A stretch of 64,000 nucleotides of DNA from Psychrobacillus insolitus (lineage in GTDB: Bacteria > Bacillota > Bacilli > Bacillales_A > Planococcaceae): positions 1,364,001 through 1,428,000 of the forward strand of contig NZ_QKZI01000001.1 in assembly GCF_003254155.1 (NCBI RefSeq), given 5' to 3'. Below are positions 56,723 to 64,000 of this stretch, one piece after another. A program made the position numbers and the translations under genes. Within the stretch, counting starts at the first letter, position 1. Each line of letters begins with the position of its first letter. Under the pieces are notes generated by a model that worked only from the letters and a program-made list of their open reading frames with translations, was not told where the DNA came from and ran no database searches.

Positions 56723-58576
56723 TTAAAAATACCCTATAACCTTTAATGCTTTTAACGATAATAATAGATCAAACTGTTTTTGGGAATCTTTTAAATCTGC
56801 ATTCGTAATTTCACGAATTTTGTTTATACGGTAGCGGAGACCACTGACCGATAATCTCAGTTTTGCTGAGGTGAGCTCTAGATTTCCACCATTTATGAGA
56901 AATTCATAAAGTGTCAGCATATATTCTTTTTGCTGATCTGTTTCACCGTAGATTGCACCTAGTTCCATTTCCGCTATCTTTTTAATCGCACTTTCTTCTT
57001 GGGAGTGGATTAACATACCGAGTATCCCTAACTCTTCAAAATAAATAACGGTTTCATGTTCTGTTGTAAATCTTGCTGCTGTCATCGCTTCATTCATTAA
57101 GCTATTCACATTTTTCAAATCATTCGTCGTGGAACTGATGCCTATATGACAATTTATCTTAGAGAAATTTCGCATAACTCTCTTACGGAATACTCCGGGC
57201 CCATTTCGCATCATTTCAAGATTTCCGTCCGCTGGTATGAAACACAATATTCCATTCGCACGTTGAACTTGGAGGACTTCATAATCCATCTCTTGGAATA
57301 ATTGAATAACCTCTTCATAAATACTTGTGAAATTAGATAAATTGTCTTCATCCGAATTACCGTTATACTTTAATGCTAAAAAAGCTATATGATATTTACT
57401 ACTTACATCGATATTCAGCAAATTAAGCTCCCGTATAATTTGTTCCTTCGATTCAAATTCATCTGCCAACATTTTTTCAAAAAGAATTCCTTTTGTTCTA
57501 GAGTTGGCTTCCATAATATTTTTGTCATTCAAATAAACCAATGCACTAATATTCGCCAACCTTCCTAAAACCATACGATCAATTTCATCTGCTTGAACCG
57601 TATTCATATCATAAATAAAAGAACAATATCCTATTATCTGATTTCTCAAATAGATGGGTGCCACGAGTCGACAATGGTCTTCAAATTCTAAAAATCCGAC
57701 CTTTTTAACAGGCCATTTTTTTAATTCTTTATGAAAAGAAGGCTGCAATTTAATTGCACCTTCTTTGGTAATATTTTCACAAAAAGTAATATTGCATAAT
57801 TTATTTTCGATAATAATCGGCACCGAAATATATTCTTTTATGATGTTCATAATATTTTCCATTTGATTGGAACGAATCAGTTCTTCCGTTAATGCATTTT
57901 GAATGTCTATTACTCGTTGAAGCAGATTTCGTTCTTCTTCTATCTTTTCATAGGCTTTCTGTGTCTGCTTTAATTCTCCGTCATTTTCCTCAAAAAACAC
58001 TTCGTATTCTTTTTTATTCCAATGTTCAAGCAGCCTACCTTCCCACTGGCATGCTGCATCTCCTCTTGCTTCACATGCATGTTCTTTGAAAAAGACTTTT
58101 TTCCCAATAATTGTGGATGTATACCCACTTGCAAAACCACATAATGTGTTACAAACAGTTTCCCTGGAACGCATGTTTGATTGTAAATAGTCATCTACCT
58201 CATAAGATCCTTGCCATTTCCCAGAAAAAAGAATTGATATAATTTCATCCTCTTCCATCTCAATTTGTTTGATTTCCATCGTTACTTTAGCCTGACCTAA
58301 TGATTGATGAATATCTGTACCTTCTAATAATTGAGAAATTATCCCCAAATTAGTATTATCCATAACAGATTGAGCTATTTCTTTCCCTTGCGACCAACCG
58401 AATTGAAAGGAAGCTTTTTTCATATGTTCCAGACCCATATGCTTAAGCAGTTCTTGTTGCCAAGCAGAAAAGGCCTTTTTTGGAAATAAAACTGTATCGT
58501 TAGTAGGTGAAATTGAGTATTCCTGTTTTTCTGAGATAGGCCAAGTTTCTATAATAGATGACACCAATTGTTTCAT
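56723..58576 (-). CDS. PucR-type regulator with XylR_N and V4R sensor domains
   Basis: A 617-aa transcription regulator. The N-terminal XylR_N-like domain (about 1-110) and V4R domain (about 130-190; CNTLCGFASGYTS, ACEARGDAACQWEGR with its Cys cluster) sense aromatic compounds in phenol/toluene regulators. They are followed by a coiled coil (205-230), a GAF-like part, and a C-terminal PucR/CdaR HTH_30 (about 555-610, TSAKLRLSVSGLRYRINKI). Here the sensor of a sigma-54 activator is thus joined to a different output domain. GGTGGAGGG fixes ATG 58576. It is the last gene of the meta-cleavage operon and probably its activator. Confidence 0.88.
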   Translation of the reverse strand: MKQLVSSIIETWPISEKQEYSISPTNDTVLFPKKAFSAWQQELLKHMGLEHMKKASFQFGWSQGKEIAQSVMDNTNLGIISQLLEGTDIHQSLGQAKVTMEIKQIEMEEDEIISILFSGKWQGSYEVDDYLQSNMRSRETVCNTLCGFASGYTSTIIGKKVFFKEHACEARGDAACQWEGRLLEHWNKKEYEVFFEENDGELKQTQKAYEKIEEERNLLQRVIDIQNALTEELIRSNQMENIMNIIKEYISVPIIIENKLCNITFCENITKEGAIKLQPSFHKELKKWPVKKVGFLEFEDHCRLVAPIYLRNQIIGYCSFIYDMNTVQADEIDRMVLGRLANISALVYLNDKNIMEANSRTKGILFEKMLADEFESKEQIIRELNLLNIDVSSKYHIAFLALKYNGNSDEDNLSNFTSIYEEVIQLFQEMDYEVLQVQRANGILCFIPADGNLEMMRNGPGVFRKRVMRNFSKINCHIGISSTTNDLKNVNSLMNEAMTAARFTTEHETVIYFEELGILGMLIHSQEESAIKKIAEMELGAIYGETDQQKEYMLTLYEFLINGGNLELTSAKLRLSVSGLRYRINKIREITNADLKDSQKQFDLLLSLKALKVIGYF

Positions 58577-58593
58577 GCTGTTCCCTCCACCCT

Positions 58594-60066
58594 TTATTCC
58601 AAGGCTATACAAATATTCTTAGCTTCTGAGAAAAATTCTAAGCTATGATGTCCTCCTTCTCGTCCGATACCACTCTTTTTAAAACCTCCAAATGGAACCC
58701 GTAAATCACGCACAAACCAGCAGTTGACCCAAATTGTACCTGCACGAACTCCATGTGCAATTCGATGTGCACGCTTTAGGTTCTCCGTCCAAACGACTCC
58801 GTTTAGTCCATAGTCCGTATCATTTGCAATCGTTAGTGCTTCTTCTTCTGTGTCAAATGGAATAATGGTAACAAAAGGCCCGAAAATCTCTTCTTGGCAA
58901 ATTCTTGCTTTGTGATCTTCATGATAATAGACAGTCGGCTCTATGTAATAGCCGTCTTTTAAATGTGCAGCAAGTTTTGGAGTTCCGCCTCCAGTTATTA
59001 ATGTCGCGCCTTCTTCCTTCGCTACATCTAAATAGGATCTTACCTTGTTATAATGTTCTTCACTAACTAGTGGGCCCATTTTAGTAGCCGGGTCTTGTGG
59101 ATCTCCGACAACAAGCGCTTCAGCAGCAAGTTTAAATTTCTCTATAAACGAGTCTAATATGGAACGCTGAACGAGGATACGTGAACCTGCTAAACAAACC
59201 TGACCAGAGTTCAGGAATGCTGCATTAATAGATACAGGAATTGCCTTCTCTAAATCTGCATCTTCAAAAATAATATTGGCAGCTTTTCCACCTAATTCAA
59301 AAGCAAACTTTTTCAACGTATCTGCTCCGTTACGCATAATAGCTTTTCCAGTAGCAGTCGAACCTGTGAATGAAATAATATCCACGTTTTCATTTTCTGT
59401 AATCGCTGTCCCTACAACTCTCCCTTGGCCATGGATGATATTAACTACTCCGTCTGGAATTCCCGCTTGTTTTGCAATTTCACCCAATAGAGAAACTGAA
59501 AGCGGTGTCATTTCTGCAGGCTTGATCACCGCAGTATTTCCCGCAGCTAAGCAAGGACCTAATTTCCATGTAGTCAACATGAAAGGTGCATTCCATGGGG
59601 TAATCAAACCTGCTACACCTACTGGCTCATAGCGAGTGTAATTTAAATAAGCATCTTCCATCGGATAAGCTTCCCCGCCTTGTTGCTCCATGAAGTCAGC
59701 AAAGAATTTCAAATTATGAGCAGCACGTGGAATCTCTCCAGCAAATGCATGACTATATGGTTTTCCAACATCTAGTGCTTCTAAACGAGCAATCTCTTCT
59801 CTGCGTTCCAAAATGATTTCAGCCATACGACGGATCTTATCACAACGATCTGCAAGAGACATCGTCCGCCATGGGCCATGATCAAAAGCATCCCTTGCTA
59901 CTTGACTAACTTTTTGTACATCTTCTTCCGTGGCTTCTGAAACAACTGCAATTACTTCTTGTGTTGCGGGATTTTTCACTTCAAATGTTTGTTCATCTGA
60001 TGATTGTTCATAATTCCCGTTTATAAAATGCAGAACTCTTTTTACCTTTACTTCTACAGACGTCAT
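58594..60066 (-). CDS. dmpC: 2-hydroxymuconate semialdehyde dehydrogenase
   Basis: A 490-aa NAD aldehyde dehydrogenase that oxidises the ring-cleavage product to 4-oxalocrotonate. Motifs seen: ITPWNAPFMLTTWKLGPCLAAGN, FTGSTATGKAIM, FELGGKAANIIFEDAD with the catalytic Glu, NSGQVCLAGSRI with the catalytic Cys (about 295), and EEIFGPFVTIIPF. ATG 60066 after AGAGGA overlaps the tautomerase stop by four bases. The substrate assignment comes from the operon and a close family pattern; general aldehyde dehydrogenase activity is possible. Confidence 0.9.
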   Translation of the reverse strand: MTSVEVKVKRVLHFINGNYEQSSDEQTFEVKNPATQEVIAVVSEATEEDVQKVSQVARDAFDHGPWRTMSLADRCDKIRRMAEIILERREEIARLEALDVGKPYSHAFAGEIPRAAHNLKFFADFMEQQGGEAYPMEDAYLNYTRYEPVGVAGLITPWNAPFMLTTWKLGPCLAAGNTAVIKPAEMTPLSVSLLGEIAKQAGIPDGVVNIIHGQGRVVGTAITENENVDIISFTGSTATGKAIMRNGADTLKKFAFELGGKAANIIFEDADLEKAIPVSINAAFLNSGQVCLAGSRILVQRSILDSFIEKFKLAAEALVVGDPQDPATKMGPLVSEEHYNKVRSYLDVAKEEGATLITGGGTPKLAAHLKDGYYIEPTVYYHEDHKARICQEEIFGPFVTIIPFDTEEEALTIANDTDYGLNGVVWTENLKRAHRIAHGVRAGTIWVNCWFVRDLRVPFGGFKKSGIGREGGHHSLEFFSEAKNICIALE

Positions 60067-60263
60067 ATAGATTCCTCTTTTCTTTTTGAAATAGATTGTC
60101 CAGCGATTCCCCAATGCGTTGTTGGAACTTCCGTTATTAATACACGAATTGCTTCTTTAGGTGCTCCTAATACAGTGGACACAGTTTCAGTTAGTTCATA
60201 TATTAATCGTTCTTTCTTTTCAGCTTCTCTACCCTCTGCTATTGTAACTTGTATGAATGGCAT
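60063..60263 (-). CDS. dmpI: 4-oxalocrotonate tautomerase
   Basis: A 66-aa tautomerase with the catalytic Pro exposed after Met removal (MPFIQVTIAEGR). It isomerises 2-hydroxymuconate to the keto form. The Arg in EAIRVLITEVP and the aromatic W in THWGIAG are the usual substrate-binding positions. The family usually has 62-70 residues. It is sandwiched between the decarboxylase and dehydrogenase genes with a four-base overlap. Confidence 0.93.
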   Translation of the reverse strand: MPFIQVTIAEGREAEKKERLIYELTETVSTVLGAPKEAIRVLITEVPTTHWGIAGQSISKRKEESI

Positions 60264-60272
60264 AAGTTTTCT

Positions 60273-61070
60273 TCACACTCCTGTCTCAAAGTTGGCATTG
60301 ATTGTTCCAAGTCCGTCAAATGTTGCGGAGAAAGTATCTCCTGGTGATATGTGCATCGCTTGAGTGATGGCACCACTTAAAACTACTTCACCTTTTCGAA
60401 TGATTTGATTTCTCTTCGCAATTTTGTTGGCCATCCAAGCAATAGCTACCGCAGGATTTCCCATCACAGCTGCTAGTGTACTAGTCGCAACTACTTCCCC
60501 ATTTTGTCTAAAGACAATTCCAGTCAAGCGTAAATCTATTGAATCTGGTGAAATAAACTGATTGCCTAAAATATACCGAGAAGAAGAGGAATTATCTGCA
60601 ATTGCATCCAACAACGTAAATTTAAATGCTTCAAAACGGCTATCAATCACTTCGAAAGCTGGAATGATATAATCCGTTGCATCGATTATTTGAGCTGGAG
60701 TAATATACGTTCCTACTACATCTTTCTTAAAAACAAAGGCAAGTTCTGGTTCTAATTTTGCATGAATAAAAGGAGCTAGAGAATGCGTTTCTCCTTCATT
60801 TAAGCTCATGTTTTTTAACAAAACACCATAAGAAGGTTCATGGACCCCCATCATTTGTTGTTTCGCTTTGCTTGTAAGACCTAATTTCCAACCAGAGAGG
60901 GTCGTATTTTCTTCCGCAATTTTCTTTTCAACAAGAAGTTCTTGCAGATCATATGCTTTATCTTCATCCAGTCCTGCATACTCATTTGCAAATTGAGGTA
61001 GTGTCTGTACATTCTTTTCTGCGTCAAATAAATTTTGTACAATGCCTTCAGTTGTGATTGTCTTCATCAA
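60273..61070 (-). CDS. dmpH: 4-oxalocrotonate decarboxylase
   Basis: A 265-aa member of the hydratase/decarboxylase family that converts 2-oxo-3-hexenedioate to 2-oxopent-4-enoate with loss of CO2 and a Mg ion. Family stretches: GWKLGLTSKAKQQMMGVHEP, KLEPELAFVFKKD, VIDSRFEAFKF and MGNPAVAIAWMANK. The metal-binding Glu pair lies in EPELAF. It is paralogous to the next upstream gene, the hydratase; assignment of which is which follows residue pattern and order. It overlaps the hydratase stop by four bases. Confidence 0.85.
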   Translation of the reverse strand: MMKTITTEGIVQNLFDAEKNVQTLPQFANEYAGLDEDKAYDLQELLVEKKIAEENTTLSGWKLGLTSKAKQQMMGVHEPSYGVLLKNMSLNEGETHSLAPFIHAKLEPELAFVFKKDVVGTYITPAQIIDATDYIIPAFEVIDSRFEAFKFTLLDAIADNSSSSRYILGNQFISPDSIDLRLTGIVFRQNGEVVATSTLAAVMGNPAVAIAWMANKIAKRNQIIRKGEVVLSGAITQAMHISPGDTFSATFDGLGTINANFETGV

Positions 61071-61858
61071 CTTTCCCTCCCATTTTCAAACGAAGCTGTA
61101 ACTGTGCCGAGATGAGCAAATTCTGCTGTAAATGTATCTCCATCTTGAATTTCTAAAGCAGCTGTAAAAGCACCAGATAAAACAATTTCTCCTGCTAATA
61201 GCGATACATTATAAGAAGACAAAGCATTAGCAAGCCATGCAATTGCATAAATGGGATTACCAAGTACCGCTGCTCCAGTTGCTGAATCGACATATTCCCC
61301 ATTTTTTAAAACATTCATGCCAAGACTAGTTAAATCTAAGCCTGCAAGTTTAGTAGGTTTACTTCCCATTACAACTAAAGCAGAAGATCCATTATCTGAT
61401 ACCGTATCTTCAAATTTTATGTTCCAGTTTTCAATCCTACTATCAATAATTTCAATTGCCGGAACGATATAATCAGTCGCTTCAATTACATCAAGCGGAG
61501 TGATATTAGGCCCAACTAAATCTTTTTTTAAGACGAAAGCAATCTCACATTCTACTTTTGGTTGTACTAGTTTTTGAAGAGGAACCTTATCGCCATCCAT
61601 ATACATCATCGTGTCAAACAAATGACCATAGTCAGGTTGTTCCACTCCGAACATCGATTGAATCGCTTTACTTGTAGCACCGATTTTTTTCCCTACTACA
61701 CGAGCTCCACCTTCTATTTTTTGTTCTACATATTGCAATTGAATATGATATGCATCAGATAAAGTTATGTCTGGAAAACGTTGTGTTAACGGTATTACAG
61801 GAATTTTTGATTGTTCCGCTTCTATTAATTCACTCGCTAATTGTCGGATAGAAACCAT
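61067..61858 (-). CDS. dmpE: 2-hydroxypenta-2,4-dienoate hydratase
   Basis: A 263-aa hydratase that adds water to the dienoate to form 4-hydroxy-2-oxovalerate. Family stretches: GGARVVGKKIGATSKAIQSMFGV, QPDYGHLFDTM, KVECEIAFVLKKD, IEIIDSRIENW, GNPIYAIAWLANAL and LSGAFTAALEIQDGDTF. It probably forms a channel-free partner with the decarboxylase, since the two form a complex in Pseudomonas. It lies 63 bp after the aldolase gene. Confidence 0.87.
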   Translation of the reverse strand: MVSIRQLASELIEAEQSKIPVIPLTQRFPDITLSDAYHIQLQYVEQKIEGGARVVGKKIGATSKAIQSMFGVEQPDYGHLFDTMMYMDGDKVPLQKLVQPKVECEIAFVLKKDLVGPNITPLDVIEATDYIVPAIEIIDSRIENWNIKFEDTVSDNGSSALVVMGSKPTKLAGLDLTSLGMNVLKNGEYVDSATGAAVLGNPIYAIAWLANALSSYNVSLLAGEIVLSGAFTAALEIQDGDTFTAEFAHLGTVTASFENGRES

Positions 61859-61921
61859 ATGAGCACCCCTCTTTTTGTAGAAAAAAGCCGCTAATAAACT
61901 ATATTAACGGCTAACCTTTAT

Positions 61922-62932
61922 TTATCTCACTAATTGTTTTTGTGCTAACTCAATCGCTACATCTAAGATCCAGTCTTCTTGGCCTGCTACTGCATGCCTG
62001 CGACCTAATTCTTCAATGATAGAAACTGGATTTATGTTAAACTTAGCTGCTGCTTCTCTAACATGTAATAAAAAGCTATTATAAACACCTGCATACCCTG
62101 CTGCGAGATTATCACGATCAATCACTAATGGATATTGGAAAACAGGAGCAATGATTTCTTCCGCAGTATCCATTAAAATAGTTAAATTAATGCCTGTTTC
62201 GATTTTCATTTTATTGAGCACAGCAACTAATACTTCTGTCGGAGCATTACCAGCTCCTGCTCCTAATCCACGAAGTGTCCCATCTACTTGGTTAGCTCCA
62301 GCTTCTAAAGCAGCTATTGTATTACCAATAGCAAGTCCTAGATTATTATGGGCATGGAAACCAACATTAATAGATAGTGATTCTTTTAGTTTTGCTACAC
62401 GTTCTCTTACACCTTCTGGTACAAGAGCACCTGCGGAATCCACTATATAGACACAGTCAGCTCCGTAACTTTCCATAAGTTTTGCTTGTTCAGCTAATAC
62501 CGACGCAGGTTGAGTATGACTCATCATCAGAAATCCTACTGTTTCTAATCCACTTTTCTTTGCTTGTTCAAAGTATTGCTGTGTCACGTCTGCCTCTGTA
62601 CAATGGACAGCAATTCGTAGAACATCAATCCCAATATTAGCTGCTGTGATGATTTCTGGTCTTGTGCCGATTCCTGGAACAAAAAGAGATGCTATTTTAG
62701 AATCTTTTTTATTGGCTACTGCACTCTCAATTAGTTTCCATTCATCATGTGTCGAAAATCCTTGTTGAATCGTCGAACCACTCAGGCCAGCTCCATGACT
62801 TACTTCTATAATTGGTACATTCGCAGCTACCAGTTTGCTCACAATTTCCCCAACAAATTCAGGTGAAAAAGAGTGGCTGACTGCATGAGATCCATCTCGA
62901 AGTGTTGTGTCTGTCACTAATAATTTACTCAT
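61922..62932 (-). CDS. dmpG: 4-hydroxy-2-oxovalerate aldolase
   Basis: A 336-aa DmpG-type Mn-dependent aldolase (HMGL-like TIM barrel) that splits 4-hydroxy-2-oxovalerate into pyruvate and acetaldehyde. Motifs seen: TDTTLRDGSHAVSHSF, EVSHGAGLSGSTI, VYIVDSAGALVP, FHAHNNLGLAIGNT with metal-binding His residues, and VDGTLRGLGAGAGNAPTE. The enzyme channels acetaldehyde to the partner dehydrogenase, whose gene overlaps by four bases upstream. Confidence 0.95.
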   Translation of the reverse strand: MSKLLVTDTTLRDGSHAVSHSFSPEFVGEIVSKLVAANVPIIEVSHGAGLSGSTIQQGFSTHDEWKLIESAVANKKDSKIASLFVPGIGTRPEIITAANIGIDVLRIAVHCTEADVTQQYFEQAKKSGLETVGFLMMSHTQPASVLAEQAKLMESYGADCVYIVDSAGALVPEGVRERVAKLKESLSINVGFHAHNNLGLAIGNTIAALEAGANQVDGTLRGLGAGAGNAPTEVLVAVLNKMKIETGINLTILMDTAEEIIAPVFQYPLVIDRDNLAAGYAGVYNSFLLHVREAAAKFNINPVSIIEELGRRHAVAGQEDWILDVAIELAQKQLVR

Positions 62933-63840
62933 ACAATCACTCCTTTCTTTTTCAATATATGCGCTGCAAATTGTTCGCCTACTTGCACTGCAGCTGCTGT
63001 CATAATATCTAAATTACCTGCGTAAGTCGGGAAGAAGTCTCCCGCACCTTCCACTTCATTTAGAATAATAACAGTTGGCAAATCACCCCATGGTGTATGG
63101 CGAATATCAATATAAGGTGCTCTCTTTAAGCGATAACCGGGCACATACTTTTGAACTTCTTGCACAATCTGTTCGATCGATTCAATTACTGCTTTTTCAT
63201 CTGCATTTTCTTCCAATACAGCATAAACAGTGTTGTTCATCATAATTGGTGGCTCCGCTGAGTTAATGACAGGAATTGCACGGGCACTTTTTGCTCCACC
63301 AATCTCTTGGCAGGCATTTGCAGTTGTAAGCGTAAATTCATCTAGATTTTGTCTCGTTCCAGGTCCGACTGATACGCTCGAAATCGTCGCTATAATTTCG
63401 CTATATTTGACTGGAGCAACTCGGTTCACAGCATATACAAGTGGCGTTGTTGCTTGACCACTACAAGAAATCATATTGACATTATCAAGCTCTAAATGAT
63501 CTTTCAGATTAATAGCTGGCACGACATAAGGTCCAACAGCTGCTGGAGTCAAATCAATCGCCACAATGCCTGCTTCTTTTAACAGCAAGGCATGTGTAAT
63601 ATGGGCTTTAGCACTTGTTGCATCAAACACTATTTTGATATCATCATGTTCTAAAATACCGTGTATTCCTTCCGCAGTGATCGGAATCTGAAGTTCGTTT
63701 GCACGCTTTAGCCCTTCAGATTCAGGATCGATACCAGCCATTAAAGCCAGTTCCATAGATCCTTCTGTTTTTAACAATTTATACATTAAATCTGTTCCAA
63801 TATTTCCAGAACCCAGTATCGCTACTTTAATTTTCTCCAT
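62929..63840 (-). CDS. dmpF: Acylating acetaldehyde dehydrogenase
   Basis: A 303-aa DmpF-type enzyme that turns acetaldehyde, CoA and NAD into acetyl-CoA. The Rossmann motif is AILGSGNIGTDL; the catalytic Cys lies in VNMISCSGQATTPLVYA (about 129). Other stretches are SSVSVGPGTRQNLDEFT and GDFFPTYAGNLDIMTAAA. GAGGAGG precedes the ATG. It overlaps the aldolase start by four bases, matching the obligate DmpG-DmpF complex. Confidence 0.95.
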   Translation of the reverse strand: MEKIKVAILGSGNIGTDLMYKLLKTEGSMELALMAGIDPESEGLKRANELQIPITAEGIHGILEHDDIKIVFDATSAKAHITHALLLKEAGIVAIDLTPAAVGPYVVPAINLKDHLELDNVNMISCSGQATTPLVYAVNRVAPVKYSEIIATISSVSVGPGTRQNLDEFTLTTANACQEIGGAKSARAIPVINSAEPPIMMNNTVYAVLEENADEKAVIESIEQIVQEVQKYVPGYRLKRAPYIDIRHTPWGDLPTVIILNEVEGAGDFFPTYAGNLDIMTAAAVQVGEQFAAHILKKKGVIV

Positions 63841-63855
63841 GCTGGACCTCCTCTT

Positions 63856-64000
63856 TTACTCTGCTACTGCTTTCAAAGCTACCGGTGCTGTGACAGGTGT
63901 CCCATAATTCCAAAATGAATCTGGGAATACTGCTCCAATCCATGTATCGCCGTTTCCTGGCACATCTTTCATTTCCCAAGTAATTGGCTGGAAATCAGGG
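63856..64000 (-). CDS. 3' end of an upstream operon gene, possibly the ring-cleavage dioxygenase
   Basis: The last 47 residues of a gene cut by the window edge (PDFQPITWEMKDVPGN then VFPDSFWNYGTPV then APVALKAVAE and stop). It lies 16 bp before the acetaldehyde dehydrogenase start, so it is in the same operon. The P-x-x-W and P-x-SF-x(3)-GTP spacing recalls C-termini of type I extradiol dioxygenases such as catechol 2,3-dioxygenase, which would complete the pathway. This is inferred from context and a short match only. Confidence 0.6.
   Translation of the reverse strand, partial: PDFQPITWEMKDVPGNGDTWIGAVFPDSFWNYGTPVTAPVALKAVAE

Overview
The window looks like chromosome of a low-GC, endospore-forming Bacillota, most likely a Planococcaceae relative (Psychrobacillus, Sporosarcina or Paenisporosarcina type). 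This rests on the Bacillus-like block yvyF-comFC-comFA-degV / degU-degS / yvyE / LCP protein / tagO, on a bacilliredoxin BrxC (bacillithiol user), a LytH-type spore cortex peptidase, AGGAGG ribosome sites, and frequent TTG or GTG starts. No rRNA, tRNA, CRISPR array, prophage or intact insertion sequence was seen.

Layout. 1-9.5 kb: late competence and DegS-DegU regulation, a lipoprotein, a NERD protein and a cell-wall LCP ligase. 9.6-18.4 kb: envelope polysaccharide genes (TagO-type transferase, glycosyltransferase, a broken pyruvyl transferase, polymerase, flippase with a small overlapping gene), an SH3b secreted protein and a dead IS3 OrfA. 18.5-31.6 kb: scattered metabolism (PatA, GlcD-like oxidase, GuaC, AmhX, proline dehydrogenase, IlvE, GdhA, an NlpC/P60 hydrolase) mixed with gene remnants (metX 5' half, a menC-like gene with an internal deletion). 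32-37.2 kb: a TetR-controlled acyl-CoA operon. 37.5-44.5 kb: small housekeeping genes, LytH and a frameshifted zinc-ribbon membrane protein. 44.7-53.1 kb: two very large secreted proteins, a nuclease with two catalytic domains and a 5'-nucleotidase, which together could take extracellular DNA to nucleosides and phosphate. 56.7-64 kb: a meta-cleavage operon, oxalocrotonate branch, running to pyruvate and acetyl-CoA, with a PucR/XylR_N-type regulator as its last gene; it continues past the right edge.

The most unusual feature is intergenic. Three unrelated 9-base cores (CGCAAGRTC, GTGGAACTC and GCGACAATC) are each repeated on an exact 21-bp grid, in at least six gaps. Two of these arrays are also built into larger tandem units of 124 bp and 113 bp. 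A 21-bp step is two turns of B-DNA, so every core faces the same side of the helix. It also keeps reading frames open, which makes many false ORFs. Other findings include a canonical A AAA AAC slippery site exactly where a gene changes frame, a 45-codon gene overlapping the flippase start, dispersed ATGCGTGCC palindromes partly used as terminators, two long palindromic elements, and a perfect palindrome over the -35 of the TetR operon.

All calls come from reading the sequence and translations; no database search was run. Residue positions are approximate.
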